DNA from: Pseudomonas sp. RIT-PI-q
Lineage (GTDB): Bacteria > Pseudomonadota > Gammaproteobacteria > Pseudomonadales > Pseudomonadaceae
Reading direction: 5' to 3'
Assembly (NCBI RefSeq): GCF_001297125.1
Contig: NZ_LHPC01000010.1
Span: forward strand, 1 to 49,115
Length of the DNA stretch: 49,115 nucleotides
A program made the position numbers and the translations under genes. The notes under the pieces were generated by a model that worked only from the letters and a program-made list of their open reading frames with translations, made no database searches and was not told the DNA's origin. Positions 33,113 to 42,760 of this stretch are shown here, in pieces (within the stretch, counting starts at the first letter, position 1; every line of letters starts with the position of its first letter).

Positions 33113-34621
33113 ATGCGCATCCACGTCACCTTTATCGATCGCGTCGGCATCACCCAGGAAGTCCTGGCCCTGCTCGGTGGGCGCAGCTTCAATCTGGATG
33201 CGGTGGAGATGGTGCCGCCCAACGTTTACATCGATGCGCCGACACTCGGCGCCGATGTCCTGGAAGAACTGCGCGAAGCCTTTCTCGGGGTGAAGGGTGT
33301 GCAAGCGGTGACGATGGTCGACATCCTTCCGGGGCAGCGCCGCCGCCTGCAACTGGATGCTTTGCTGGCGGCCAGCACCGATCCGGTGCTGGCGGTGGAT
33401 GGGCGCGGTCATGTGTTGCTGGCCAATCCGGCATTGATCGCATTGTGTGGGCGGGAACCGGCGGGGGAGTCGCTGACGGCGCTGTTCGATGATCCCGACT
33501 TGCAGCCCACATTGATCGAGCACAGTTTCCGCTTGCCCATGCATGAGGTCAGGCTCGGTGGCCAGACCTTGCTGCTCGATGCCATGCCGATCACCGATGC
33601 CGGCGCCCTGCTGACCTTGTACCAACCGAACCGCATCGGTGAACGCCTCTCGGCGCTGCACCACGACCACGCCGAAGGCTTCGATGCGCTGCTCGGCGAG
33701 TCGCCGCCGATCCGGGCGCTCAAGGCCCGCGCCCAACGCGTTGCAACGCTCGACGCACCGCTGCTGATACAGGGTGAAACCGGCACCGGCAAAGAACTGG
33801 TGGCCCGCGCTTGCCATGCGATCAGCACACGACGTGACGCACCGTTCCTCGCCCTGAACTGTGCGGCACTGCCGGAGAGCCTCGCCGAAAGCGAGCTGTT
33901 CGGCTACGCCCCTGGCGCCTTCACTGGCGCGCAACGGGGCGGCAAACTCGGCCTGCTGGAACTGGCCGATCAGGGCACGGTATTCCTCGACGAAGTCGGC
34001 GAAATGTCGCCGTACTTGCAGGCGAAATTACTGCGTTTTTTGAGCGATGGTTGCTTCCGCCGGGTCGGTGGCGACCGTGAGGTCAAGGTCAACGTGCGGA
34101 TCCGCAGTGCGCCCCGCCGCGACCTGGAAAAAATGGTCAGCGAAGGCCATTTTCGCGAGGTCCTGTCCTACCGCCTCAACGTGCTCAACCTGCAAGTGCC
34201 GCCACTGCGCGAACGCGGTCACGATATTCTGTTGATGGCCAACCCCTTCATGCAGCAAGCCTGTGCGCAGATCCAGCGGCCGGTCTGTCGTCTGGCGCCG
34301 AGCACCTTTCCCGCACTGCTCGGCAACCGCTGGCCGGGCAATGTGCGGCAACTGCAAAACGTGATCTTCCGCGCGGCGGCCATTTGCGAAAATCCGTTGG
34401 TGGACATTGATGATCTGGACATCGCCCGGACCGCCGTAGAGCGCCAGAACGACGGCGAAGTCGGCAGTCTCGAAGAGGCCGTCGAAGGGTTTGAAAAGAG
34501 CCTGTTGCAACAGCTCTATCGCAGCTATCCCTCCAGCCGCTTACTGGCCGCCCGCCTGCAAACCTCCCACAGTGCCATCGCCATCCGGCTGCGCAAATAC
34601 GGCATCCCCAACAAACAGTAA
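33113..34621 (+). CDS. TyrR-like sigma54-dependent activator (glycine cleavage operon)
   Basis: Protein of 502 residues in the TyrR layout. An N-terminal ACT-type domain (1-75, MRIHVTFIDRVGITQEVLALL) is followed by a PAS-like segment (about 80-150) and an AAA+ domain with Walker A GETGTGKE (221-228), GAFTGA (268-273), Walker B GTVFLDEVGEM and RWPGNVRQLQN. A C-terminal helix-turn-helix ends it (LLAARLQTSHSAIAIRLRKYGI). GAFTGA is intact, so it can engage sigma54, unlike E. coli TyrR. The start at 33113 has AGG six bases upstream; longer frame sequence upstream is antisense-like overlap with the LysR gene. It lies directly upstream of a strong sigma54 promoter and gcvH, so it very probably activates the glycine cleavage operon. 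Confidence 0.9.
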   Translation: MRIHVTFIDRVGITQEVLALLGGRSFNLDAVEMVPPNVYIDAPTLGADVLEELREAFLGVKGVQAVTMVDILPGQRRRLQLDALLAASTDPVLAVDGRGHVLLANPALIALCGREPAGESLTALFDDPDLQPTLIEHSFRLPMHEVRLGGQTLLLDAMPITDAGALLTLYQPNRIGERLSALHHDHAEGFDALLGESPPIRALKARAQRVATLDAPLLIQGETGTGKELVARACHAISTRRDAPFLALNCAALPESLAESELFGYAPGAFTGAQRGGKLGLLELADQGTVFLDEVGEMSPYLQAKLLRFLSDGCFRRVGGDREVKVNVRIRSAPRRDLEKMVSEGHFREVLSYRLNVLNLQVPPLRERGHDILLMANPFMQQACAQIQRPVCRLAPSTFPALLGNRWPGNVRQLQNVIFRAAAICENPLVDIDDLDIARTAVERQNDGEVGSLEEAVEGFEKSLLQQLYRSYPSSRLLAARLQTSHSAIAIRLRKYGIPNKQ

Positions 34622-34647
34622 GGCGACAATTTCGCAGGCACTGTCGA

Positions 34648-34744
34648 TCCCTGTGGGAGCGGGCTTGCCCGCGAAGGGGCCATGTCTGACAACATTTTTG
34701 TAACCTGACACACCGCAATCGCGGGCAAGCCCGCTCCCACAGGG
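34648..34744. repeat. Paired REP element (TGTGGGAGCGGGCTTGCCCGCGA family)
   Basis: Arms CCCTGTGGGAGCGGGCTTGC... and ...GCAAGCCCGCTCCCACAGGG flank about 45 bases, directly after the regulator stop. It may act as its transcription end. Confidence 0.87.
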
Positions 34745-34777
34745 TTTTTGCTATAGCCAAAATGACCTGTCTGCAAA

Positions 34778-34794
34778 TCGATACATCGTATCGA
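34778..34794. promoter_or_regulatory. Candidate activator site 1 upstream of gcvH
   Basis: TCGATACATCGTATCGA is a perfect palindrome with seven-base arms and a three-base centre, about 160 bases upstream of the sigma54 -24 element, a normal distance for an enhancer site. Confidence 0.5.
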
Positions 34795-34857
34795 AATCGA
34801 GACAAACCAATTCCGATGTGTTCGGCCCGGATCTGGCTCTCTAGTCGGCGCATGTCT

Positions 34858-34873
34858 GTATTGATTTCAATAC
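34858..34873. promoter_or_regulatory. Candidate activator site 2 upstream of gcvH
   Basis: GTATTGATTTCAATAC is a perfect palindrome (seven-base arms, two-base centre), about 75 bases upstream of the -24 element and about 80 bases from site 1. The pair suggests two enhancer dimers for the TyrR-like protein. Confidence 0.5.
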
Positions 34874-34938
34874 GGGCGAGTTCTTTCGATTTGTCCAAAA
34901 ACATTTCAAGCCATTGAATTTAAAAGATTAAGAAAAAC

Positions 34939-34954
34939 TGGCACCACCCTTGCT
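34939..34954 (+). promoter_or_regulatory. Sigma54 (-24/-12) promoter for gcvH-gcvP-glyA-lipA
   Basis: TGGCACCACCCTTGCT matches the RpoN consensus TGGCAC-N5-TTGCW, with GG and GC 12 bases apart. Transcription would start near 34966, leaving a leader of about 80 bases before gcvH (start preceded by AGGAG). The gap 34622-35047 also holds the REP element and the two palindromes, and no gene. Confidence 0.88.
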
Positions 34955-35047
34955 ATCTCCTCTCACGCCACGCTCGTTACCCAATACGAGCCTGTCCACC
35001 GCCATCCGCCACCTGCAGCGGATGAGTCAGAACAATGAGGAGTTGAT

Positions 35048-35425
35048 ATGAGCGAATTGCGTTTTACCGTCGATCACGAATGGCTGCGTCTCGAAAGCGA
35101 TGGCTTGATCACCGTCGGCATCACCGCTTACGCCCAGCAAGCGCTGGGTGACGTGGTCTTCGTTCAGGTGCCTGAGTTACGCACGTTCGATGCGGGCGAT
35201 GAAGTGGCGGTGCTGGAATCGGTGAAAGCCGCCAGCAGCGTGTACATGCCATTGGATGGCGAAGTGGTCGAGGTGAACTCCGCGCTGGAAAGCTCCCCCG
35301 AGTTGATCAACCAGGACGCGTTGGGTGAAGGCTGGTTTTTCCGCATGCGTCCCAACGACGTGACCGCACTGGACAGCTTGCTCGACCAGGCCGCTTACGA
35401 GCGCCTGACCCACGAAGACGCTTGA
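35048..35425 (+). CDS. gcvH: Glycine cleavage system H protein
   Basis: Lipoylated carrier of the glycine cleavage system, shuttling the aminomethyl group between P and T proteins. The 125-residue protein has the lipoyl-domain fold with lipoyl lysine Lys60 in [25 protein letters not shown], typical of GcvH. AGGAG is five bases upstream. It is first in the sigma54-driven operon, 10 bases before gcvP. lipA in the same cluster makes its lipoyl group. Confidence 0.95.
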   Translation: MSELRFTVDHEWLRLESDGLITVGITAYAQQALGDVVFVQVPELRTFDAGDEVAVLESVKAASSVYMPLDGEVVEVNSALESSPELINQDALGEGWFFRMRPNDVTALDSLLDQAAYERLTHEDA

Positions 35426-35435
35426 GGACTTCTGT

Positions 35436-38285
35436 ATGACCGCCCTCCTCGACACCCGTAACGAATTCATCGCCCGCCACATCGGCCCGCGTGCCGGCGA
35501 CGAACAAGCCATGCTCAACAGCCTCGGCTTCGACTCGCTGGAAGCCCTGAGCGCCAGCGTCATCCCGGACAGCATCAAGGGCACCAGCGTGCTGGGCCTG
35601 GAAGATGGTTTGAGCGAAGCCGATGCCCTGGCACTGATCAAGTCCATCGCCGGCAAAAACCAGCTGTTCAAGACCTACATCGGCCAGGGTTACTACGGCA
35701 CGCACACGCCGTCGCCGATCCTGCGCAACCTGCTGGGAAACCCGGCCTGGTACACCGCCTACACCCCGTACCCACCGGACATCTCCCAGGGCCGTCTCGA
35801 AGCGCTGCTGAACTTCCAGACCCTGATCAGCGACCTGACCGGCCTGCCGATCGCCAACGCTTCCTTGCTCGACGAAGCCACCGCCGCTGCCGAAGCGATG
35901 ACCTTCTGCAAACGCCTGAGCAAGAACAAGGGCAGCCACGCCTTCTTCGCCTCCGTGCATTGCCACCCGCAAACCCTCGACGTGCTGCGCACCCGTGCCG
36001 CGCCGCTGGGCATCGACGTGGTGGTTGGCGACGAACTCGAACTGACTGACGTGACGCCGTTCTTCGGCGCCCTGCTGCAGTACCCGGCGAGCAACGGTGA
36101 CGTGTTTGATTACCGCGCACTGCCCGAACGCTCCCACGCGGCCAATGCGTTGGGGGCGGCCGCCGCCGACGTGCTGGCCCCGACCGTGTTGACCCCGCCG
36201 GGCGAATTCGGCGCCGACGTGGCCATCGGCAGCGCGCAGCGTTTGGGCGTGCCGCTGGGTTTTGGTGGCCCGCACGCCGCGTACTTCTCGACGAAAGATG
36301 CGTTCAAACGTGACATGCCGGGCCGTCTGGTCGGTGTTTCGGTGGACCGTTTCGGCAAGCCGGCCTTGCGCCTGGCGATGCAGACCCGCGAGCAACATAT
36401 CCGCCGCGAGAAAGCCACGTCGAACATCTGCACCGCGCAAGTGCTGTTGGCCAATATCGCCAGCATGTACGCCGTCTACCACGGCCCGAAAGGCCTGACG
36501 CAGATCGCCAACCGCGTGCACCACCTGACCGCGATCCTGGCCCAAGGCCTGAAAGCGATCGGTCTGAACGTCGAACAAGAAAACTTCTTCGATACGCTGA
36601 CGATCAACACCGGCGCCCACACAGCCAAGCTCCACGACCAGGCACGGGCGCAGCAGATCAACCTGCGCGTGATCGATGGCGAACGTCTGGGCCTGTCCCT
36701 CGACGAAACCACGTCGCAAGCGGATGTGGAAACCCTGTGGGCGCTGCTGGCCGACGGTAAAGCGCTGCCGGATTTCGCGGCATTGGCGACAACTGTTCAA
36801 AGCACAATCCCGGCCGAACTGGTTCGCCAATCGCCAATCCTCAGCCACCCGGTATTCAACCGTTACCACTCGGAAACCGAGCTGATGCGCTACCTGCGCA
36901 AGCTCGCCGACAAGGACCTGGCGCTGGATCGCACCATGATCCCGCTGGGTTCGTGCACCATGAAACTCAACGCCGCCAGCGAAATGATCCCGGTGACCTG
37001 GGCCGAATTCGGCGCCCTGCACCCGTTCGCCCCGGCCGCACAAAGCGCCGGTTACCAGCAACTGACCGACGAACTGGAAGCGATGCTCTGCGCCGCCACC
37101 GGTTACGACGCGATCAGCCTGCAACCGAACGCCGGTTCGCAAGGTGAATACGCCGGCCTCTTGGCGATCCGCGTCTATCACCAGAGCCGTGGCGAAGACC
37201 GTCGCGACATCTGCCTGATCCCGTCGTCGGCCCACGGCACCAACCCGGCCACCGCCAACATGGCCGGCATGCGCGTGGTCGTCACCGCCTGCGACGCCCG
37301 TGGCAACGTCGACATCGAAGACCTGCGTGCCAAAGCCATCGAGCACCGCGAACACCTCGCCGCGCTGATGATCACTTACCCGTCGACCCACGGCGTGTTC
37401 GAAGAAGGCATCCGCGAAATCTGCGGCATCATTCACGACCACGGCGGCCAGGTGTACATCGACGGCGCCAACATGAACGCGATGGTCGGCCTCTGTGCGC
37501 CGGGCAAGTTCGGCGGCGACGTGAGCCACTTGAACCTGCACAAAACCTTCTGCATCCCGCACGGCGGTGGCGGCCCGGGCGTTGGCCCGATTGGCGTGAA
37601 ATCGCACCTGACGCCATTCCTGCCGGGCCACGCGCAAATGGACCGCAAGGAAGGCGCGGTCTGCGCCGCACCGTTCGGCAGCGCGAGCATTTTGCCGATC
37701 ACCTGGATGTACATTCGGATGATGGGTGGCTCCGGTCTCAAACGTGCTTCGCAACTGGCGATCCTCAATGCCAACTACATTTCCCGGCGCCTCGAAGAGC
37801 ATTACCCGGTGCTCTACACCGGCAGCAACGGCCTGGTGGCGCACGAATGCATCCTCGACCTGCGTCCACTGAAAGACAGCAGCGGCATCAGCGTCGATGA
37901 CGTCGCCAAGCGCCTGATCGACTTCGGTTTCCACGCCCCGACCATGTCGTTCCCGGTGGCCGGCACCTTGATGATCGAGCCGACCGAAAGCGAATCCAAA
38001 GAAGAACTGGACCGCTTCTGCGACGCCATGATCCGCATCCGCGAAGAAATCCGCGCGGTGGAAAACGGCACGCTGGACAAGGACGACAACCCGCTGAAAA
38101 ACGCCCCGCACACCGCGGCGGAAATCGTTGGCGAGTGGACGCATCCGTACAGCCGTGAGCAAGCGGTTTACCCGTTGGAGACCTTGATCGACGCCAAATA
38201 CTGGCCTCCTGTGGGCCGCGTCGACAACGTGTTCGGTGATCGCAACCTGATCTGCGCCTGCCCTTCAATCGCCGACTACGCCTAA
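35436..38285 (+). CDS. gcvP: Glycine dehydrogenase (decarboxylating), P protein
   Basis: PLP enzyme that decarboxylates glycine and passes the aminomethyl group to lipoyl-GcvH. The single-chain 949-residue form carries both halves. The catalytic lysine is Lys703 in [18 protein letters not shown], with [11 protein letters not shown] just before. The length is normal for the family. GAGG lies eight bases upstream. Downstream is a long REP hairpin before glyA. The gene has strong codon bias (C/G third positions), consistent with high expression. Confidence 0.96.
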   Translation: MTALLDTRNEFIARHIGPRAGDEQAMLNSLGFDSLEALSASVIPDSIKGTSVLGLEDGLSEADALALIKSIAGKNQLFKTYIGQGYYGTHTPSPILRNLLGNPAWYTAYTPYPPDISQGRLEALLNFQTLISDLTGLPIANASLLDEATAAAEAMTFCKRLSKNKGSHAFFASVHCHPQTLDVLRTRAAPLGIDVVVGDELELTDVTPFFGALLQYPASNGDVFDYRALPERSHAANALGAAAADVLAPTVLTPPGEFGADVAIGSAQRLGVPLGFGGPHAAYFSTKDAFKRDMPGRLVGVSVDRFGKPALRLAMQTREQHIRREKATSNICTAQVLLANIASMYAVYHGPKGLTQIANRVHHLTAILAQGLKAIGLNVEQENFFDTLTINTGAHTAKLHDQARAQQINLRVIDGERLGLSLDETTSQADVETLWALLADGKALPDFAALATTVQSTIPAELVRQSPILSHPVFNRYHSETELMRYLRKLADKDLALDRTMIPLGSCTMKLNAASEMIPVTWAEFGALHPFAPAAQSAGYQQLTDELEAMLCAATGYDAISLQPNAGSQGEYAGLLAIRVYHQSRGEDRRDICLIPSSAHGTNPATANMAGMRVVVTACDARGNVDIEDLRAKAIEHREHLAALMITYPSTHGVFEEGIREICGIIHDHGGQVYIDGANMNAMVGLCAPGKFGGDVSHLNLHKTFCIPHGGGGPGVGPIGVKSHLTPFLPGHAQMDRKEGAVCAAPFGSASILPITWMYIRMMGGSGLKRASQLAILNANYISRRLEEHYPVLYTGSNGLVAHECILDLRPLKDSSGISVDDVAKRLIDFGFHAPTMSFPVAGTLMIEPTESESKEELDRFCDAMIRIREEIRAVENGTLDKDDNPLKNAPHTAAEIVGEWTHPYSREQAVYPLETLIDAKYWPPVGRVDNVFGDRNLICACPSIADYA

Positions 38286-38310
38286 CAACACACCCCAAAC
38301 AACCCCCATC

Positions 38311-38413
38311 CCCGTAGGAGCTGTCGAGTGAAACGAGGCTGCGATCTTTTGATCTGGCTTTTTAAAAGATCAAAAGATCGCAGCCTCGTTTCACTCGACA
38401 GCTCCTACAGGGG
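38311..38413. repeat. Near-perfect paired REP hairpin between gcvP and glyA
   Basis: Arms of about 44 bases (CCCGTAGGAGCTGTCGAGTG... and its inverse) with a loop of about 15 bases, the same family as 25829-25922. It sits inside the operon and may stabilise the upstream gcvHP message or attenuate read-through into glyA. Confidence 0.87.
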
Positions 38414-38441
38414 AATATCAGCCCCTACAGAGGATTTCACC

Positions 38442-39698
38442 ATGTTCAGCAAACACGACCAGATCAAAGGCTACGACGACGAACTGCTGGCGGCGATCAA
38501 CGCCGAAGACGCGCGGCAAGAGCACCACATCGAATTGATCGCTTCGGAAAACTACACCAGCCAACGCGTCATGGAAGCGCAAGGCAGCGGCCTGACCAAC
38601 AAGTACGCCGAAGGCTATCCGGGCAAGCGGTATTACGGCGGCTGCGAACACGTCGATGTGGTTGAGCAACTGGCCATCGACCGCGCCAAACAACTGTTCG
38701 GCGCCGACTACGCCAACGTCCAGCCACACTCCGGTAGCCAGGCCAACGCGGCGGTTTACCTGGCATTGCTGCAGGCTGGCGACACTGTGCTGGGCATGAG
38801 CCTAGCCCACGGCGGCCACCTGACCCACGGCGCCAAGGTCAGTTTTTCCGGCAAACTCTACAACGCGGTGCAGTACGGCATCGACACCGTGACCGGGTTG
38901 ATCGATTACGACGAAGTCGAGCGCCTGGCGGTTGAGCACCAACCGAAGATGATCATCGCCGGTTTCTCCGCCTACTCGAAGACTCTGGATTTCCCCCGCT
39001 TCCGTCAAATCGCTGACAAAGTCGGCGCTTACCTGTTTGTCGACATGGCCCACGTTGCCGGGCTGGTGGCCACCGGTTTGTACCCGAACCCGATCCCGTT
39101 TGCCGACGTGGTCACCACCACAACTCACAAAACCCTGCGCGGCCCACGCGGTGGCCTGATCCTGGCCAAGGCCAATCCGGAACTGGAGAAAAAACTCAAC
39201 GCCGCGGTGTTCCCCGGTGGCCAGGGCGGGCCGCTGATGCACGTGATCGCCGCCAAAGCCGTGTGCTTTAAAGAAGCGCTCGAACCGGCGTTCAAGACCT
39301 ATCAGGCGCAAGTCATCCGCAACGCCCAGGCGATGGCCAAGGTCTTTATCGACCGTGGTTACGACGTGGTGTCCGGCGGCACTGATAACCACCTGTTCCT
39401 GGTCAGCCTGATTCGTCAGGGCCTCACCGGCAAAGACGCCGACGCCGCTCTCGGCCGTGCCGGCATCACCGTGAACAAGAACTCCGTGCCCAACGACCCG
39501 CAATCGCCGTTCGTGACCTCGGGTCTGCGCATCGGCACGCCGGCGATCACCAGCCGTGGTTTCAAGGAAGCCCAGAGCATCGAGCTGGCAGGCTGGGTCT
39601 GCGACATCCTCGATCACCTTGGCGATGCCGATGTCGAGGCGCACGTCGCCCGCCAGGCTGCGGCGATGTGCTCTGACTTCCCCGTCTACCGCGACTGA
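38442..39698 (+). CDS. glyA: Serine hydroxymethyltransferase
   Basis: Converts glycine plus methylene-tetrahydrofolate to serine, using the one-carbon product of glycine cleavage. The 418-residue enzyme has [27 protein letters not shown], and PLP lysine Lys230 in [17 protein letters not shown]. The start at 38442 ([13 protein letters not shown]) has AGAGGA seven bases upstream; a longer frame runs back into the REP hairpin and is not credible. A second glyA copy elsewhere in the genome is likely in Pseudomonas. Confidence 0.95.
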   Translation: MFSKHDQIKGYDDELLAAINAEDARQEHHIELIASENYTSQRVMEAQGSGLTNKYAEGYPGKRYYGGCEHVDVVEQLAIDRAKQLFGADYANVQPHSGSQANAAVYLALLQAGDTVLGMSLAHGGHLTHGAKVSFSGKLYNAVQYGIDTVTGLIDYDEVERLAVEHQPKMIIAGFSAYSKTLDFPRFRQIADKVGAYLFVDMAHVAGLVATGLYPNPIPFADVVTTTTHKTLRGPRGGLILAKANPELEKKLNAAVFPGGQGGPLMHVIAAKAVCFKEALEPAFKTYQAQVIRNAQAMAKVFIDRGYDVVSGGTDNHLFLVSLIRQGLTGKDADAALGRAGITVNKNSVPNDPQSPFVTSGLRIGTPAITSRGFKEAQSIELAGWVCDILDHLGDADVEAHVARQAAAMCSDFPVYRD

Positions 39699-39721
39699 TG
39701 CAACGCCTACCTTGGCGTTCG

Positions 39722-39923
39722 GTTCTGTAGCAGCTGTTCGGTTCTGTAGCAGCTGTCGAGCCTGCGAGGCTGCGTTCGGCTGCGAAGCAGTCGTGAAATC
39801 AGACGATGCGGTGTGTCAGTAAAACCTCGCACTCAGGTTTTACGACTGCTTCGCAGCCGAACGCAGCCTCGCAGGCTCGACAGCTGCTACAGAGCCGAAC
39901 GCAGGCTCGACAGCTGCTACAGG
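39722..39923. repeat. Composite REP element between glyA and lipA
   Basis: A long inverted repeat: TTCTGTAGCAGCTGTCGAGCC...CTGCGAAGCAGTCGT on the left and the inverse (ACGACTGCTTCGCAG...GGCTCGACAGCTGCTACAG) on the right. The outermost unit GTTCTGTAGCAGCTGTTCG/GGCTCGACAGCTGCTACAGGG is duplicated at each end. It belongs to the family of the 38-base tandem array at 48842. Confidence 0.8.
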
Positions 39924-39952
39924 GGCCGTTGCTTGCATAAAAGGAAAAGTAT

Positions 39953-40942
39953 ATGAGCACAGTTGTGGAAGCACCCGGCAAAAGCCCGGTAAAAATAGAA
40001 GTCGGCACCAAACTGCGCGGCGCGGAAAAGGTCGCGCGGATTCCGGTCAAGATCATCCCCACCGATGAGTTCCCACGTAAACCCGACTGGATTCGGGTGC
40101 GCATCCCGGTTTCCCCGGAAGTCGACCGCATCAAGGCGCTGTTGCGCAAACACAAGCTGCACAGCGTTTGCGAAGAAGCGTCCTGCCCGAACCTCGGCGA
40201 GTGCTTCTCCGGCGGCACCGCGACGTTCATGATCATGGGCGACATCTGCACCCGTCGCTGCCCGTTCTGCGACGTCGGCCATGGTCGTCCGAAACCACTG
40301 GACGTCAACGAACCGCAAAGCCTGGCCATTGCCATCGCCGACCTGAAACTCAAGTACGTGGTGATCACCTCGGTTGACCGCGATGACCTGCGCGACGGCG
40401 GTGCCCAGCACTTTGCCGACTGCATCCGCGAGATCCGCAAGCTGTCGCCGAACGTGCAGCTCGAAACCCTGGTCCCGGACTACCGTGGGCGCATGGACGT
40501 CGCGCTGGAAATCACCGCCGCCGAGCCGCCGGATGTGTTCAACCACAACCTGGAAACCGTGCCGCGTCTGTATAAGGCTGCGCGCCCGGGTTCGGACTAC
40601 CAGTGGTCGCTGACCCTGCTGCAACGCTTCAAGCAGATGATGCCGCACATTCCAACCAAATCCGGCCTGATGCTGGGCCTGGGCGAGAACGACGAAGAAG
40701 TCATCGACGTCATGCAGCGCATGCGCGAACACGACATCGACATGCTGACCCTCGGCCAGTACCTGCAACCGTCGCGCAGCCACTTGCCGGTCCAGCGTTT
40801 CGTGCACCCGGACGTGTTCGCCTGGTTCGCCGAGGAAGGTTACAAGATGGGCTTCAAGAACGTCGCCTCCGGGCCGCTGGTGCGCTCGTCCTACCATGCC
40901 GACCAACAACTGCATGGCAGCCAAGCGGGTTTGAAGCCATGA
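39953..40942 (+). CDS. lipA: Lipoyl synthase
   Basis: Radical SAM enzyme that inserts the two sulfurs into octanoyl groups on lipoyl domains. The 329-residue protein has the auxiliary cluster cysteines Cys73, Cys78, Cys84 ([13 protein letters not shown]) and the radical-SAM cysteines Cys99, Cys103, Cys106 (CTRRCPFC), with RSSYHADQQ at the C-terminus. GAAAAG precedes the start. Its position after glyA links lipoate supply to GcvH. In Pseudomonas, lipA is usually next to lipB, so this is likely a second copy dedicated to the glycine cleavage operon. Confidence 0.94.
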   Translation: MSTVVEAPGKSPVKIEVGTKLRGAEKVARIPVKIIPTDEFPRKPDWIRVRIPVSPEVDRIKALLRKHKLHSVCEEASCPNLGECFSGGTATFMIMGDICTRRCPFCDVGHGRPKPLDVNEPQSLAIAIADLKLKYVVITSVDRDDLRDGGAQHFADCIREIRKLSPNVQLETLVPDYRGRMDVALEITAAEPPDVFNHNLETVPRLYKAARPGSDYQWSLTLLQRFKQMMPHIPTKSGLMLGLGENDEEVIDVMQRMREHDIDMLTLGQYLQPSRSHLPVQRFVHPDVFAWFAEEGYKMGFKNVASGPLVRSSYHADQQLHGSQAGLKP

Positions 40943-40972
40943 TGACGCATTCGTCTTTTCTGGAAGCCTCGC

Positions 40973-42388
40973 ATGCGCCTTCTGTGCAAATTCCTCTACC
41001 TGAGCCTGATCATGCCGTGCCTCGCCAGCGCCGAGCCACGGCCCGGGCACATGGTGTATTTGCGTACGGTTGATCCGAGTATCGAGCAAGACATCCGCTA
41101 TGCCGGCGCCCACAACTTCACCGGGCACCCACTCGACGGTTACGCGGCGCCGGAATGCCTGTTGTCGCAGGAGGCCGCCAAAGCACTGGCTCGGGTACAA
41201 ACGGCATTGCGCAGCGAAGGCTACGGTTTGAAGGTGTTCGACTGCTATCGCCCCAGTCGTGCCGTTGCGGACATGGGCCGCTTCGCGAACGAGCCGGGGG
41301 ACCCGCTGAAAGGCGAGTTCTATCCGCGCCTGGACAAGAAAGACTTCTGGCGCCTGGGGTATGTGGCACGGGTTTCCAATCACTCCAAGGGCGGCACTGT
41401 CGACCTGACACTGACCGGTCCGGACGCCCTGCCCGCCGACACCTGGACGCCGTCCGCCAAGCCTGTCGATTGCACCGCGCCTTATGGCCAGCGTTGGCAT
41501 GACGGCGCGCTCGATATGGGCACCGGCTTCGATTGCTTCGATGAACCGGCGCATACCGACAACCCGACGATCATCGCGGTCGCCCGGCAAAATCGCCAGA
41601 TACTCAGCAGCGCCATGGAAAAACAAGGCTTTGTCGGGTACTCGAAGGAGTGGTGGCACTTCACCTACACCCGCGACGAGACGCTGAACAACGTCATGGA
41701 TTTCCCCATCACCCCGCTGGCGGCCAGCGGTGTTCTCGACACCAGCAACCAGCTGATCGTGGTCACCAGCAAAAACTGGACTGACACCCAAGGAACCGCC
41801 CAGCGCTACGTGCGCCAAGGGAACCGTTTTGAAAAATACCAGGCCTCGTTTCCGGTGGTGCTGGGCAAGAACGGACTGGCCTGGGGCAAGGGTTTGACCC
41901 GCGTTGATCAGCGCGAAGGCCCGCTCAAACGTGAAGGCGATGGCAAAGCACCGGCCGGGATTTTCAAACTGGGAACGGCTTTCGGGTATGACAGTTTGGC
42001 CGACACCAAACTGCCTTACCTCGCGCTGACCTCCACCACCGAATGCGTGGATGACAGCCAGTCCAAACGCTACAACGAGCTGGTCGACGGGGCGACAACA
42101 GCAAAGGACTGGAACAGCTCCGAACACATGCGCGGCATGGATGAGCTGTATCGAAAAGGCATCGTCATCGAACACAACATGCCAGCCTCGCCCGCTTCAG
42201 GCTCATGCATTTTCATGCACATCTGGCGTAGCCCCACCTCCCCGACGCTCGGCTGCACCGCCATGAATCAAGCGGACATCAGCCGTTTGTTCAGTTGGCT
42301 CGACCCGCGCCAATCCCCTCTGCTGATTCAACTGCCCGAGCAGGAATACGAGCAGTTGCGCGAAAGCTGGAACCTCCCCGAACGTTGA
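40973..42388 (+). CDS. Exported VanX-like D-Ala-D-Ala dipeptidase fused to YkuD-like domain
   Basis: A 471-residue exported protein (signal peptide about 1-20, ending PCLASA). Residues about 25-235 match D-alanyl-D-alanine dipeptidases: Arg93 in YRPSRA, zinc ligands His137 and Asp144 in SNHSKGGTVDL, Glu226 and His229 in EWWHF. Residues about 260-460 look like a YkuD/L,D-transpeptidase catalytic fold: His416 and Cys428 in CIFMHIWRSPTSPTLGCTAM, the H...GC arrangement of the family. The fusion would place peptide-stem hydrolysis and L,D-transpeptidation in one periplasmic protein. GGAA precedes the start. 30 bases after lipA, but probably functionally separate from it. Confidence 0.83.
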   Translation: MRLLCKFLYLSLIMPCLASAEPRPGHMVYLRTVDPSIEQDIRYAGAHNFTGHPLDGYAAPECLLSQEAAKALARVQTALRSEGYGLKVFDCYRPSRAVADMGRFANEPGDPLKGEFYPRLDKKDFWRLGYVARVSNHSKGGTVDLTLTGPDALPADTWTPSAKPVDCTAPYGQRWHDGALDMGTGFDCFDEPAHTDNPTIIAVARQNRQILSSAMEKQGFVGYSKEWWHFTYTRDETLNNVMDFPITPLAASGVLDTSNQLIVVTSKNWTDTQGTAQRYVRQGNRFEKYQASFPVVLGKNGLAWGKGLTRVDQREGPLKREGDGKAPAGIFKLGTAFGYDSLADTKLPYLALTSTTECVDDSQSKRYNELVDGATTAKDWNSSEHMRGMDELYRKGIVIEHNMPASPASGSCIFMHIWRSPTSPTLGCTAMNQADISRLFSWLDPRQSPLLIQLPEQEYEQLRESWNLPER

Positions 42389-42395
42389 TACACAG

Positions 42396-42735
42396 CTTTC
42401 GCTGGCAAGCCAGCTCCTACAAAAGACCGCAATCCCCCCGTAGGAGCTGGCTTGCCAGCGAAGAGGCCCTGACCTTCACCACACCTTCCACTGAATAAAT
42501 GCAGCGCCCGAGCGATTGCTTTCGCTGGCAAGCCAGCTCCTACAAAAGACCGCAACCCTCCGTAGGAGCTGGCTTGCCAGCGAAGAGGCCCTAATCTTCA
42601 CCACACCCTTCGCTGAATAAATGCAGCGCCCGAGCGATTGCTTTCGCTGGCAAGCCAGCTCCTACAAGAGACCGCAATCCCCTGTAGGAGCTGGCTTGCC
42701 AGCGAAGAGGCCCTGAGCGTCACCACTCCTTCCAC
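42396..42735. repeat. Tandem array of three paired REP units
   Basis: Three near-identical units start at 42396, 42519 and 42641 (period 122-123 bases). Each contains CTTTCGCTGGCAAGCCAGCTCCTACA, a spacer, the inverse TAGGAGCTGGCTTGCCAGCG, and a tail CACTGAATAAATGCAGCGCC. It fills the 372-base gap before the permease gene; no gene is seen in it. Confidence 0.92.
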
Positions 42736-42760
42736 TGAATAATCGAAACGCTGGTGTGGG

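Noticed and set aside
34966..35047. Glycine riboswitch in the gcvH leader
   Set aside because: The leader is only about 80 bases and lacks the paired aptamer core; control is better explained by the sigma54 promoter.
35307..38162. 951-codon open frame antisense to gcvP
   Set aside because: It mirrors the strong third-position bias of gcvP, lacks recognisable motifs and a ribosome-binding site, and gcvP is certain.
38328..38441. N-terminal extension of glyA
   Set aside because: The extra 38 codons lie within the REP hairpin; the internal ATG at 38442 has a good ribosome-binding site and gives the normal length.
39917..42175. 752-codon open frame antisense to lipA and the dipeptidase fusion
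   Set aside because: It covers two well-supported genes and the REP element between them; composition is typical of a shadow frame.
42396..42735. Possible CRISPR array
   Set aside because: Units are inverted REP pairs with near-identical spacers and a 122-123-base period; no cas genes are nearby.
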